From: Rhodobacter sp.
GTDB lineage: Bacteria; Pseudomonadota; Alphaproteobacteria; Rhodobacterales; Rhodobacteraceae
Assembly: GCA_020637595.1 (NCBI GenBank)
Contig: JACKKE010000002.1
Span: 1-64,000 of the forward strand
Reading direction: 5' to 3'
Length of the DNA stretch: 64,000 nucleotides
The position numbers were made by a program, and so were the translations under genes. The notes under the pieces were generated by a model, which saw only the letters and a list, made by a program, of their open reading frames with translations, searched no databases and had not been told where the DNA came from. Of this stretch, positions 32,691-41,581 are shown one piece after another; within the stretch, counting starts at the first letter, position 1; each line of letters begins with the position of its first letter.

Positions 32691-33641
32691 CTATCGCCTG
32701 ACCGGGCTTCGACCAAGCCCCCGCACTTTCAGACGCCGCGTCATCGCGCCTCGGCCGCGACCGGGTTCGACAGGATGCCGATGCCGCTGACCTCGACCTC
32801 GCACAGATCGCCATCGCGCATCCAGAGCGGCGGGTTGCGCCGTGCGCTCCAGCCGGGCCTCGCCGGGTTTCAGCCAAGGGGCCAGCAGCGCCCAGACCCG
32901 GTCGGGCGAGGCCATGACGGTGCTGTCCTCACCCGGCAGAACGGTAATTTCCCAGCGCCGCCGCAGGCCGGGACCCGGCGAATAGGTTGCCGGGCGCTCG
33001 GGCGTGCAGAACTGCACGGTGTGCCGGCCCAGGTCGGGCTTGTCGCGGGTCAATTCGACATCCACCACCAGCCAGCGTTCGTGAAAGCCCAGATCCTCCA
33101 TCGGGGTGTCGATGAACCGCCGCACGGTCGAGCGCGCGCCATCCGCACCGACGACATAGCGCGCCTTCGCGTGGCGCACCCGGCCGATGGCCATGTCCTC
33201 ATAGCGCAGCGCCACATGGTCCGGCTGCTCCTCGAACAGGAAGGCCTCGCAGCGGGTCTTCAGCGTGACAGTGTCCAGCGCGCCCAGCGTATCGCGCAGG
33301 ATCGCATCCAGATCGGGCTGGTGAAAACGGTAACTGGCACGCCAGCCCTGGGGGCCGGTGTCCTGCGGACGCGGCCAGTCCAGCAGGGTGTCCCCGGTGG
33401 CATCGACAAAGCGCATGCCCGGGTGCGTGGTGGTCAGCGGCAGGATTTTTTCGGCCACGCCGATCCACTGTAGGGCGCGCATCACCTCGCCGTCGAAATG
33501 CACGGCCCGGGGGAGGGTGCAGGCGCCGGATTCGCGGTCGAGGACCAGCACCGTCAGGCCCTGGCGGGCCAGCAGGTGGGCGAGGATCGCGCCGGTGGGC
33601 CCGCAGCCGATCACGGCCACGTCATACAAGGGGTTGGGCAT
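32691..33641 (-). pseudogene. Truncated FAD-dependent aromatic hydroxylase (MhpA-like), fused by deletion to an FAH fragment
   Basis: The first ~270 residues match 3-(3-hydroxyphenyl)propionate-type hydroxylases: VIGCGPTGAILAHLLARQG (FAD-binding), LPRAVHFDGEVMR, YVVGADGARSTVRR. Family members are about 500-550 residues and continue through a GDAAH motif. Here the homologous sequence stops after WLKPGEARLERT, and the remaining ~45 residues are a wrong-frame reading of another gene. It starts 3 bp downstream of the extradiol dioxygenase stop. The FAD domain is present but the second FAD/NADPH motif and the substrate domain are lost, so it should be inactive. Confidence 0.8.
32741..32850 (-). 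pseudogene. C-terminal fragment of a fumarylacetoacetate hydrolase-family protein
   Basis: In a different frame from the hydroxylase, the last ~35 codons read ARRNPPLWMRDGDLCEVEVS and then GIGILSNPVAAEAR before the TGA at 32741. This matches the conserved FAH C terminus (DGD, EVE, G-I-G-x-L-x-NPV). The upstream catalytic part is missing, so a deletion joined the 5' two-thirds of an mhpA-like gene to the end of a following FAH gene. Confidence 0.75.
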
Positions 33642-33644
33642 CGG

Positions 33645-34622
33645 TCAGCCCTGCCGGTTGGTCAGTGTGTCGAACAGCCAGGGGCAGTCCGGCACCGGCG
33701 GGGCGCGCCGGCCCCTGCGGGCGGTGTCCAGGCGCATTTCGCGCATCTTTGCGCGCGGCTCTTCGGGCAGATACAGGCGCTCGTGCCCCCAGAAACTGGG
33801 CCCGTCATGCGTTTCATGCGGAACCCAGCTGTCGGGGTCAATCACCCGCCCGCCCCAGCCGCTCTCCACGAAGAACCCCGACGGGGTCTTGGCATAGAAC
33901 GAGGTCATGTAGTCGTTGGTGTGGCGGCCCAGGGTATAGGCGATGCGTTCCATGTCCTGGCAGGCGATGTCATAGCCCTGGCCGACATCGTCGAGGTGCA
34001 GATACTCGACCATGAAGTGGTGGAACCCCGCGCCACCCGAACCGACCATCGCAAAGCTGTGGTGCCGTCCGTTGATGTGGAAGAAATACAGCCCGTAGGG
34101 TTCAAGCCCGAAGTCGGACACGCGAAACCCCAGCAGGTCGCGGTAAAACGGCAGCATCACGTCGATGTCGCGGACATGCAGAACGGCGTGGCCCATCCCC
34201 AGTGCGCCGGTCTTGAACCCCTCGATCGGCCGGCCGGGCACGAAGGGATCGCCGGATGAAAACGGCGCATGGACGAGTTCGATGCGATTGCCCATAGGAT
34301 CGGTGAACCAGATGAGGTCACCGACAAAGCGGCGGTCGGCGAGGCTGGCGGTTCCGGCCTGCACCGCAACGCCGGCGGCGTCGAGCCGGGCGGCGAAGCG
34401 TTGCAGATCCTCGGCCTGTTCAACCTCGAAGCCGATATAGGCCAGCGTGTCACCGGGCTCGTCGCTGACCAGCAGGCGCTGCATGCGGTCATCCATGCGA
34501 AAGGCCATCGCCCGCCCGGCCCGGTCGATGGGCTGCATGCCCAGGATTCCGCTGGCAAAGGCCGTCCAATCATCCAGTTGGTTGGATCTGAGTCCGAGAT
34601 AGGCCAGGGCACTGATCGCCAT
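33645..34622 (-). CDS. Extradiol ring-cleavage dioxygenase (VOC superfamily, BphC/HsaC-like)
   Basis: 325 residues from ATG 34622, with GGGGAGGA 5 bp upstream. Two paired VOC modules are visible: residues 5-120 and about 140-300. The Fe(II) ligands of type I extradiol enzymes fit H in MGHAVLHVRD, H in FHHFMVEY and E in PSGFFVESGWGG. It would open a catechol meta to the hydroxyls. It heads a leftward operon whose hydroxylase and hydrolase genes were fused by deletion. Its promoter faces the TRAP operon across 260 bp. Confidence 0.9.
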   Translation of the reverse strand: MAISALAYLGLRSNQLDDWTAFASGILGMQPIDRAGRAMAFRMDDRMQRLLVSDEPGDTLAYIGFEVEQAEDLQRFAARLDAAGVAVQAGTASLADRRFVGDLIWFTDPMGNRIELVHAPFSSGDPFVPGRPIEGFKTGALGMGHAVLHVRDIDVMLPFYRDLLGFRVSDFGLEPYGLYFFHINGRHHSFAMVGSGGAGFHHFMVEYLHLDDVGQGYDIACQDMERIAYTLGRHTNDYMTSFYAKTPSGFFVESGWGGRVIDPDSWVPHETHDGPSFWGHERLYLPEEPRAKMREMRLDTARRGRRAPPVPDCPWLFDTLTNRQG

Positions 34623-34695
34623 TTCACATCCTCCCCTGCGGTCATGTCTGAGATTATATGCCTGTGAAAAAAGGAAAAGAACGAAATTTTCGAGA

Positions 34696-34714
34696 ATGTC
34701 CATGCAGTGGACAT
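34696..34714. promoter_or_regulatory. Palindrome in the dioxygenase/TRAP divergent region
   Basis: ATGTCCA and TGGACAT form a perfect 7-bp inverted repeat with a 5-bp spacer, 74 bp upstream of the dioxygenase start. It is a candidate operator of unknown regulator. Confidence 0.5.
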
Positions 34715-34758
34715 GGGGTGTTTGGCGGGCCCTCCTCCGCGTCATCCGCTTGGATTTT

Positions 34759-34779
34759 CAACCAACCAGTTGATTTGGT
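34759..34779 (+). promoter_or_regulatory. Operator-like motif, weak copy (upstream of the TRAP binding-protein gene)
   Basis: CAACCAACC matches the first half of the 21-bp motif found at 38526, 41780 and 41932. The second half differs (AGTTGATTTGGT). It lies about 104 bp before the gene. Confidence 0.4.
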
Positions 34780-34882
34780 GATTTGGGTGCTCTATCCATG
34801 ACCCAGCGTGAGGCGGGAAAGGGCGAATCGGCCCGGGCCAGGCAAGACCCTCGCGCCGCATGGTTTCTGGGAGGATCACATC

Positions 34883-35902
34883 ATGACCATCGCCACGACT
34901 TTCCGCCTCGGGCTGCTGGCCGCAGCGACCACACTGGGCTGCACCGCCGCCTCGGCCGAGACGATCTCGCTCCGCGTTTCGACGGGCTTCCCCGCGGTTC
35001 ACGACACGACGACGCAGATCGTCATGCCGTGGATCGAAGAACTGTCTGCCCGCAGCGGCGTTGACATCGAAACCACGCTTTTTGCGGCCGGTTCGTCGCT
35101 GGGTGCGCTCGATCGTCAGCTCGACCAGCTGCAGCGTGGCCTTGTCGATGTCGCCGTGGGCCTCGCGGTGGTGCCGCGCGGTCGGATGCCGCGCCTCGGG
35201 CTGATCGACCTGCCGTTCCTGGGCGCCGACAGCCGCGAGATCAACATGGCGACCAGCGGCATGCTGGGCACGGAATTCGCGCCTGACCTCGAAGGCATGG
35301 AGGTGGTGAACGTCTTTATCGACTGTTCGGTGCTGCACACCGTCGACCGCCCGATCCACGGGATCGCGGACATCCGCGGCCTGCGTCTGCGCGTGCCTTC
35401 GGCAATGGGCGCTGCGATGGTTGCTGCCGTCGGCGGTATCCCCGTTGCCATGCCGCAATCCGAGATTTACGAGAGCCTGCAGCGCAACGTGATCGACGGC
35501 GCCATCACGCCCTGGGATGTGATCAACTCGCTGAACCTGGGCGAAGTGCTGCACCATCACACTGACAACGTGCTGTTCTGCGGCCAGCTCTGGTTCGGTT
35601 TCAACGAACGCACCTATCAGAATTTCCCCGAAGCCCTGCGCGCCGCCTTTGACGAGCTGCGTGGCGACTATGCGGTGAACCTGGCGCAGGGCGTCTATGA
35701 GGCGTCGCGCGTCGCCGCCCATGAAACGATCGCCGCCAACGGCGATGAAATCACCCATATTTCGGACGAAGACATGGCCGAGTGGGCGACGCTGGTGCAG
35801 CCCGACATCGAGACTTTCCTCAACGATACCGAGGCCAGCGTCAGCGATATCCGGGCGATCTATGACACGTTGCGCGCGCGGATCGCGGCACAGGCGCGGT
35901 AA
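34883..35902 (+). CDS. TRAP transporter substrate-binding protein (DctP family), second system
   Basis: 339 residues from ATG 34883, with GGGAGGA 7 bp upstream. A signal peptide is evident (LGLLAAATTLGCTAASA then ETI). IADIRGLRLRVPS with the conserved arginine, and GAITPWDVINSL, fit the DctP fold. Its cognate membrane subunits are not adjacent. The nearest DctQM pair is at 45552-47342, 10 kb away, with catabolic and regulatory genes in between. A strong hairpin follows the gene and may make the binding protein more abundant than the downstream products. Confidence 0.9.
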   Translation: MTIATTFRLGLLAAATTLGCTAASAETISLRVSTGFPAVHDTTTQIVMPWIEELSARSGVDIETTLFAAGSSLGALDRQLDQLQRGLVDVAVGLAVVPRGRMPRLGLIDLPFLGADSREINMATSGMLGTEFAPDLEGMEVVNVFIDCSVLHTVDRPIHGIADIRGLRLRVPSAMGAAMVAAVGGIPVAMPQSEIYESLQRNVIDGAITPWDVINSLNLGEVLHHHTDNVLFCGQLWFGFNERTYQNFPEALRAAFDELRGDYAVNLAQGVYEASRVAAHETIAANGDEITHISDEDMAEWATLVQPDIETFLNDTEASVSDIRAIYDTLRARIAAQAR

Positions 35903-35915
35903 CCGTCCCTCCTCA

Positions 35916-35940
35916 GCCCGGACCCAGCCGGGGTCCGGGC
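35916..35940. terminator. Perfect 10-bp hairpin after the binding-protein gene
   Basis: GCCCGGACCC and GGGTCCGGGC pair perfectly around a 5-nt loop, 14 bp after the stop. No T-run follows, so partial termination or mRNA 3'-end protection is more likely than full termination. Confidence 0.65.
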
Positions 35941-35971
35941 GCAACAGATCTGCCCAACTGGAGTTTTCATC

Positions 35972-37126
35972 GTGGGATATTTGGATTCCTATCGCTCGCC
36001 CTGGATGACGGACGAGCTGGAGATGCTCGCCCAGACCGCGCGCCGCTTTTTCGAGGAGCATGTAACCCCGCGCGATGCCGAGTTTCGCAAGAACCACGAA
36101 ATCGACCGCGCCGTCTGGCGCAGGGCCGGTGAACTGGGTCTGGTGGGCATGTCGATCCCCGAGGAACTGGGCGGCCACGGCGGCACCTTCGCGCACGAGG
36201 CGGTGGTGGTGCAGGAGCAGGCGTATCAGTGCAACACCAGCTTCGGTTTTGTGCCCGGCGCGCTGAATGCGCCCGCGGTGTTCACGCAGATCGCCTCGCC
36301 CGAGCAGTCCCGGGAATGGACGCCCAAGATCGTCGCCGGGGAGTGCATCACCGCCTTTGCGCTGACCGAGCCGGGTATGGGCTCGGACATGAAGGCGCTG
36401 CGCACCCGGGCGGTGCGGCATGGCGACAAATACGTCATCAACGGCGCCAAGACCTTCATCACCCACGGCAAGCAGGCCGATCTGTGCATGCTGGCGGCGC
36501 GCACCTCGGACGAGCCGCGCGAAGGGATCTCGCTGTTTCTGGTGGACACCAAGAATTCGCCGGGCTTCCAGGTTCAGAAAGTGCTGGAAAAGATCGGGCA
36601 GAACGGTCTCGATACCTGCGAGATCTTCCTCGATAACCTCGAAGTGCCGGTCGAGAACCTCGCTGGCGGGCGTGAAGGGAACGGATTCAGCAAGCTGAAC
36701 GACGTGTTCCGGTCCGAGCGGCTGTCGATCGCGGTATCGGCCATCGCCTCGGCCGAACGGGCCATCGAACTGGCGGTGCAGCATTCGCGCGACCGCCAGA
36801 TGTTCGGCCAGACCCTGTGGGATTTCCAGAACACGCGGATGAAACTGGCGGAGTGCGCCTCGGAGGCGCGCGCCGGCCGGATGATGGTCGATGCGCTGAT
36901 TATGAAAGAGCTGGAGGGCACGCTGACCATGCAGGAGGCCGCGATGGCCAAATACTGGTGCAGCGAGAAGCAGTGCGAAATCATCGACACCTGCCTGCAG
37001 CTGTTCGGTGGCTATGGCTACATGGCCGAATATCCCATTGCGCAACTCTACATGGACGCCCGTATTCAGAAGATTTACGGTGGCGCGAACGAAGTGATGA
37101 AGGAACTGGTGGCGCGCGGTCTGTGA
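35972..37126 (+). CDS. Acyl-CoA dehydrogenase (long-chain type active-site arrangement)
   Basis: 384 residues from GTG 35972 (GGAG 9 bp upstream). FALTEPGMGSDMKALRT and LFGGYGYMAEYPIAQLYMD are family signatures. The C-terminal YEG motif that holds the base in medium-chain enzymes is YGGANE here. As in long-chain acyl-CoA dehydrogenases, the base is therefore more likely E249 in VFRSERLSIA. The enzyme transfers electrons to ETF and forms an enoyl-CoA. The true substrate is unknown; its neighbours suggest a branched or aromatic-derived acyl-CoA. Confidence 0.9.
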   Translation: MGYLDSYRSPWMTDELEMLAQTARRFFEEHVTPRDAEFRKNHEIDRAVWRRAGELGLVGMSIPEELGGHGGTFAHEAVVVQEQAYQCNTSFGFVPGALNAPAVFTQIASPEQSREWTPKIVAGECITAFALTEPGMGSDMKALRTRAVRHGDKYVINGAKTFITHGKQADLCMLAARTSDEPREGISLFLVDTKNSPGFQVQKVLEKIGQNGLDTCEIFLDNLEVPVENLAGGREGNGFSKLNDVFRSERLSIAVSAIASAERAIELAVQHSRDRQMFGQTLWDFQNTRMKLAECASEARAGRMMVDALIMKELEGTLTMQEAAMAKYWCSEKQCEIIDTCLQLFGGYGYMAEYPIAQLYMDARIQKIYGGANEVMKELVARGL

Positions 37127-37141
37127 CCGCAAACCACCTCA

Positions 37142-37165
37142 CCGGGTGCCTCCATCGGCACCCGG
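37142..37165. terminator. Hairpin between the acyl-CoA dehydrogenase and the TetR-fusion gene
   Basis: CCGGGTGCC and GGCACCCGG form a perfect 9-bp stem with a 6-nt loop. It lies 16 bp after the stop and 15 bp before the next start, so it may reduce read-through into the regulator. Confidence 0.55.
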
Positions 37166-37180
37166 TCAGGCGGAGGCACG

Positions 37181-38461
37181 ATGGAACAGACCGGCAGGCA
37201 AGAGGTTGGCGCGCGCCCGATCGACCAGGGCCCGGGCGACAAGCACGACGAGATCCTGCTCGCCGCGGCCCAGTGTTTCTCGCGCAAGGGCTTCGACGCC
37301 TGCTCGCTCGACGACATCGCCAGGATCGTCGGTCTGCACAAGGCCTCGCTGTATCATTACGTCAACAGCAAGCAGGACATCCTGTATCAGTGCCTTGAAC
37401 GGTCGTTTGGCGACATCGGTCCGGCCGAAGAGTATCTGCGCGACGAATCCGTGCCGGTTATGGACCGGATCCGGGTGTTCTTTCGGGCGCTGGGCAAGGC
37501 GCAGAGCAGCCCCTATGGCCGGTCGCTGATCGCCGTGGGCGCGCAGGGGCTGGGGCACGATCCCGGCAGCCGCATCCGCACCTTCCGGCGGCGGCTGGAC
37601 TATTCCTTTCGCGCGGTCCTCGAGGAAGGGATCGACTTGGGCGAGATCCGCCCGTGCCGGGTTCCGGTGGTCAGCGCGATGATCTTTGGCGCCTTCAACT
37701 GGATCGGCACCTGGCACAATCCCGACGGCAAGCTGCCGCTGGATCGGGTGATCGACGACTTTCTGTCGATCGTGGCCGATGGGTTGGGCAGCGATCCCGC
37801 ACATTGGCTGAGCGATGGTGGCAAGGCGTCGACGGCGGCCGGGCGCGGCCTGTCGGTCCCCGAGGAAGCCAGCATCGACCCCGCTGATAAGCGATACATG
37901 ATTCTGCGCTCGGCGGCCGATGTCTTTGCCGAGCGGGGCTATGAGGGCACCTCGCTGAAGGACATCGCCGCGCGCGTGAACCTGCACAAGGCCTCGCTCT
38001 ATCATTACATGTCGGGCAAGAGCGACCTGCTGGTGCAATGCCTCGAAACGTCGTTTGCCAACCTGCGCGAGGTGGCCGAGGTGGCCGAATGCGCGGATGT
38101 CGCACCGCTCGACCGTCTGGCGTTCTTTTTCCGGCATCTGGTGGCCGCCCAGTGCAGCGATTTCGGCCGCTGCGTGAACCTGATCCGCCCCGAAGTCCTG
38201 CCCGAGGTCGATGCGCAGCGGGTGATCAGCTTCAAGCAGAAGCTGGACCGGATCGTGCGCGACTTGCTGCGGCAGGCGATGGAGCGCGGCGAGATGCGGC
38301 AGATGCACACCACGACCGCCGCCGCCTTTCTGTTCGGGGCGTCGAACTGGGTGCCGCACTGGCACCGCCCCGACCGCGATCCGCCGCTGGACGTGATTTC
38401 GGATTCCTTCTTGCGGCTGTTCCTGGCGGGGCTTGTGGCCCGCAATCCGCAGGGGCGCTGA
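37181..38461 (+). CDS. Tandem TetR-TetR fusion regulator (single-chain pseudo-dimer)
   Basis: 426 residues, about twice the usual TetR length. Both halves are complete. The first helix-turn-helix (residues about 23-68) has DDIARIVGLHKASLYHYVNS, and the second (about 239-285) has KDIAARVNLHKASLYHYMSG. Each is followed by a ligand domain with the same landmark: IFGAFNWIGTWHNPDG near 168-183, and LFGASNWVPHWHRPDR in the second half. TetR repressors normally act as homodimers on palindromes. A covalent heterodimer could read an asymmetric operator. It sits amid catabolic genes that share such a motif, so it is the probable local regulator. Confidence 0.9.
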   Translation: MEQTGRQEVGARPIDQGPGDKHDEILLAAAQCFSRKGFDACSLDDIARIVGLHKASLYHYVNSKQDILYQCLERSFGDIGPAEEYLRDESVPVMDRIRVFFRALGKAQSSPYGRSLIAVGAQGLGHDPGSRIRTFRRRLDYSFRAVLEEGIDLGEIRPCRVPVVSAMIFGAFNWIGTWHNPDGKLPLDRVIDDFLSIVADGLGSDPAHWLSDGGKASTAAGRGLSVPEEASIDPADKRYMILRSAADVFAERGYEGTSLKDIAARVNLHKASLYHYMSGKSDLLVQCLETSFANLREVAEVAECADVAPLDRLAFFFRHLVAAQCSDFGRCVNLIRPEVLPEVDAQRVISFKQKLDRIVRDLLRQAMERGEMRQMHTTTAAAFLFGASNWVPHWHRPDRDPPLDVISDSFLRLFLAGLVARNPQGR

Positions 38462-38525
38462 CACCCCCACCCGCAACCGGTCCCGGCCGCCGAGATGCAG
38501 GAAAGGCCTGTCTCGGCCCGGAACT

Positions 38526-38546
38526 CAAACAAACGTATGGATGATT
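38526..38546 (+). promoter_or_regulatory. 21-bp operator-like motif upstream of the aldehyde dehydrogenase
   Basis: CAAACAAACGTATGGATGAT plus T; 18 of 21 bases match the site at 41780. It ends 13 bp before the ATG, where a bound protein would block transcription or translation initiation. Confidence 0.6.
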
Positions 38547-38559
38547 TTGGGAGGACACC

Positions 38560-40008
38560 ATGAGTCACACCGATTGGCACGAAAAGGGCTGGACCGGCCA
38601 ATGGGCGGCGCTGAAGGGCGGCAGCATTGCGGTGCAGGAACCGGCAACCGGCGACGAGCTGGCCCGCGTGGGACTGGCGAACGCCGAGGACGTCCGCGAC
38701 GCTGCGGCCCGGGCCAAGGCGGCGCAGCCCGGCTGGGCGGCGATGCCGTTCCTCGATCGCGCCGCGATCTTTCGCAGGGCTGCCGCGATCCTCGAGCGCC
38801 GGACCGAGGAAATTGCCGGCTGGGTGGTGCGCGAGACCGGGTCGATCATGCCCAAGGCGATGTTCGAGGTGACCTCGGCCGCCAAGCACCTGCATGAGGC
38901 TGCAGCGACGCTGACCCAGCCAAAAGGGCTGCTGCTGCCCGCCGATGGCGGCATGCTGTCGATTGCCCGGCGCATCCCGCATGGCGTGGTCGGGATCATC
39001 ACGCCGTTCAACTTTCCCTTCCTGCTGACCAGCCGTTCGCTGGCCCCGGCGCTGGCCTGCGGCAATGCCGTGGTGCTGAAGCCCGACGCGCGGACGCCGG
39101 TCTGCGGCGGCCTGATCTGGGCTCAGATCTATGCCGAGGCCGGTCTGCCCGCCGGTGTCTTCAACGTCCTGCCGGGCGAGGCCGAGGCCGGTGAGGCGCT
39201 GGTGACGGACCCTGACGTTGCGATGATCTCGTTCACCGGATCGACCGCCGTGGGGCGCCGGGTCGGCGAACTGGCCGGCCGGAACCTGAAGAAGGTGGCG
39301 CTGGAGCTGGGCGGGAAGAACGCGCTGATCATTCTCGACGACGCGGATATGGATCGCGCGGTGTCGAACGGGGCCTGGGCCTCGTGGCTGCATCAGGGCC
39401 AGATCTGCATGAGCGCCGGCCGTCATCTGGTGCAGGACAGCGTGGCGGATGCCTATGTCGCGCGGATGGCCGACAAGGCGCGTGCGCTGCCGGTCGGCAA
39501 CCCGGCGACCGAGCAGGTCGCACTGGGGCCGGTGATCACCGATGCACAGGCACAGCGGGTCAACCGCATCCTGCGCGAGACGCTGGACATGGGCGCGACG
39601 TTGGTTGCGGGCGGGCCGTCGAACGGACGTTTCTTTCCGGCCACGGTGCTGGACAATGTCACCCCCGACATGCCCGCCTTCCGCGAGGAGATCTTTGGCC
39701 CGATCGTGTCGATCACCCGTTTCAGGACAGATGCCGAGGCCGTCGCCCTGGCCAATGATACCGAATACGGGTTGTCGGCAGGGATCCTCACCGCCTCGAT
39801 GAACCGCGGTAAAGCGATTGCCGAGCAGCTGCGCGTGGGCCTGGCGCATGTCAACGACCAGACGGTCAACGACGACGGCTTCATGCCGATGGGCGGCCAG
39901 GGGGCCTCGGGCAACGGGTCGCGGCATGGTGGCCCGGCGAACCTGGACGAATTCAGCCAGTGGCAATGGCTGACCCTCAAGGACGAGGCGCCGATGTATC
40001 CGCTGTAA
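38560..40008 (+). CDS. NAD-dependent aldehyde dehydrogenase (benzaldehyde dehydrogenase-like)
   Basis: 482 residues with GGGAGGA upstream. The catalytic set is complete: N150 in TPFNFPF, E249 in LELGGKN and C283 in GQICMS. FTGSTAVGRRVGELA is the NAD-binding segment. PHGVVGIITPFNFP and LHQGQICMSAGRH are typical of XylC/vanillin-type aromatic aldehyde dehydrogenases, although aliphatic substrates are not excluded. It would produce an acid for the CoA-dependent steps nearby. The stop faces the IclR stop across 7 bp. Confidence 0.9.
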   Translation: MSHTDWHEKGWTGQWAALKGGSIAVQEPATGDELARVGLANAEDVRDAAARAKAAQPGWAAMPFLDRAAIFRRAAAILERRTEEIAGWVVRETGSIMPKAMFEVTSAAKHLHEAAATLTQPKGLLLPADGGMLSIARRIPHGVVGIITPFNFPFLLTSRSLAPALACGNAVVLKPDARTPVCGGLIWAQIYAEAGLPAGVFNVLPGEAEAGEALVTDPDVAMISFTGSTAVGRRVGELAGRNLKKVALELGGKNALIILDDADMDRAVSNGAWASWLHQGQICMSAGRHLVQDSVADAYVARMADKARALPVGNPATEQVALGPVITDAQAQRVNRILRETLDMGATLVAGGPSNGRFFPATVLDNVTPDMPAFREEIFGPIVSITRFRTDAEAVALANDTEYGLSAGILTASMNRGKAIAEQLRVGLAHVNDQTVNDDGFMPMGGQGASGNGSRHGGPANLDEFSQWQWLTLKDEAPMYPL

Positions 40009-40015
40009 GCGGCGC

Positions 40016-40789
40016 TCAGAGATCCAGCGCGGCCTCGAGTTCCTGCACGAGGCCGCGCAAGGGGGCTTCCGCGAGCATCCGCGCCTGTGCCAGGCTCAGG
40101 GCGCTGCGGATCCAGATCATCGACACGCAACCGATCAGCGCCCCGCCCCGCCGCACCGGCAGGGCGAAACTGGCGGTCATCGGGCGAAACTCGCCGGCGT
40201 CGCGCACCGCCAGCCCGTCGCACTCGGCCACCCGTCGGTGCATCGCCTCCAGATAGCTGTCGGTGAGGAACGGAGCATCGTCGGGGACGGCGCTGTCGCG
40301 TAGGGCGGCGAGGATTTCGACCCGCTCGGCTGCGGGGCAATGGGCCAGATAACAGCGCCCGGCCGAGCTGCGCAGGATCGGCAGGCGGGAACCGGCCATG
40401 CCGCGGTCGACCGACAGCGGGCTTTGCGCATGCGTCGTTTCCAGGATCACCATGCTGTCCCCGTCCCGCACGCTGACATCGAGCGGCCAGACCAGCCGTG
40501 CGGCATAGTGCGCGAACAGCGGCACGGCGGCCTGCGCCAAGGCGGCCTCGTCAGTGGCGCCGGCGCTGAGCGTGGCGGCCAGCCGGGTCACCCGCACGAT
40601 GCCGGTGCCGGCCGAGACCGAGACATACCCCGCGGCCTGGAGCGTCTGCACAAGGCGATAGACGGTGGGCCGGGTCAGCGCCGCCAGTTGCGCGATCTCG
40701 GCGATCCGCGCACCGCCGGAAATGCTGATGACGCGCAGCACATCCAGCCCCCGCGTCAGCGCCCGAACGGATCCCTCTGACGGCTCCAT
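40016..40789 (-). CDS. IclR-family transcriptional regulator
   Basis: 257 residues. The N-terminal winged helix (ALTRGLDVLRVIS, IAQLAALTRPTVYRLVQTLQ) is followed by the IclR effector domain (SVRDGDSMVILE, RSSAGRCYLAHCP, ALPVRRGGALIGCVSMI). It follows the BKACE gene by 9 bp on the same strand, so the two are co-transcribed. It likely controls that unit or the divergent CoA-transferase operon. Confidence 0.9.
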   Translation of the reverse strand: MEPSEGSVRALTRGLDVLRVISISGGARIAEIAQLAALTRPTVYRLVQTLQAAGYVSVSAGTGIVRVTRLAATLSAGATDEAALAQAAVPLFAHYAARLVWPLDVSVRDGDSMVILETTHAQSPLSVDRGMAGSRLPILRSSAGRCYLAHCPAAERVEILAALRDSAVPDDAPFLTDSYLEAMHRRVAECDGLAVRDAGEFRPMTASFALPVRRGGALIGCVSMIWIRSALSLAQARMLAEAPLRGLVQELEAALDL

Positions 40790-40798
40790 CGTCGCGGC

Positions 40799-41581
40799 CT
40801 AACCCAGTGCGGCGATCTCGGCCACCCGTTCGGCGTTGTCGCGCGCGCGGCGGCCGTCGGCCATGAACAAGTTGTTTTCGAACCCGACCCGCGCCTTGCC
40901 GCCCGCGCGCCGTGCCGCGGCGAGGCAGGCGGTTTCGGTCGGGCCAAAGGCGCAGACGGCCCAGTCGGTTCCGGCCTCGTGGCGCTTGGTGAGGGCGTCG
41001 AGCGCGACAAGGAAGGGCGCCAGCATCGCGGGGGTCGAGCGTTGCCCCTCGGTATAGCGGCCGAGGACGAACAGCAGCTGCAGCGGCGTGTCGGGCAGGG
41101 TGCCGCTGGCCAGTTCCCGCGCGAGCCAGTCGACCTGTCCCGCATCATAGAGGATGTGCTGAACCGCAACGCCCGCTTCGGCCAGGGCGTGATAGCTGCG
41201 CCGCGCCGCGGCCCGGTCGCCGTCTGCCAGCATCTCGGCCAGCGCGATCGAGACCCCCTCGGGCGTCACCTGCCGCAAGAGCGCGCGTTGATCGGCCGGG
41301 TCATAGCGCCCGGCAGCTTCGGTGGTGATCTGCACCGGCATCGCGGGCACGGTGCGCTCCATCTCTGCGATCAGTTCGCGATAGGCCCCGGCGTCGAGCC
41401 AGTGCCGACCCTGAGCGTCGCGCAGATGGGCATGGATCGCACCCGCCCCGGCTGTCGCACAGGCGCCAGCGCAGGCAACTGTTTCGGGGATGGTCATCGG
41501 CAGGGCGGGATGGTCGGCCTTGGTGCGCCGGGCGCCGTTGGGGGCGACCATGACGGGGGGAAGGCTGGTCAGCCGGCTCAT
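40799..41581 (-). CDS. Beta-keto acid cleavage enzyme (BKACE, DUF849), shorter paralogue
   Basis: 260 residues from ATG 41581. The metal-binding HxH appears as AIHAHLRDAQG, and the remainder follows the BKACE fold (VQITTEAAGRYDP, VGFENNLFMADG). It is about 50 residues shorter than the copy at 17373 and diverges strongly from it, so the substrate is probably different. It is followed by the IclR gene and divergent from the CoA-transferase operon. The probable reaction is beta-keto acid plus acetyl-CoA giving acetoacetate plus an acyl-CoA. Confidence 0.82.
   Translation of the reverse strand: MSRLTSLPPVMVAPNGARRTKADHPALPMTIPETVACAGACATAGAGAIHAHLRDAQGRHWLDAGAYRELIAEMERTVPAMPVQITTEAAGRYDPADQRALLRQVTPEGVSIALAEMLADGDRAAARRSYHALAEAGVAVQHILYDAGQVDWLARELASGTLPDTPLQLLFVLGRYTEGQRSTPAMLAPFLVALDALTKRHEAGTDWAVCAFGPTETACLAAARRAGGKARVGFENNLFMADGRRARDNAERVAEIAALG

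Noticed and set aside
35972..37126. Inactive acyl-CoA dehydrogenase because the YEG glutamate is replaced by glycine
   Set aside because: Long-chain acyl-CoA dehydrogenases have the same YGG motif and use a glutamate in the ERL helix, present here as E249.
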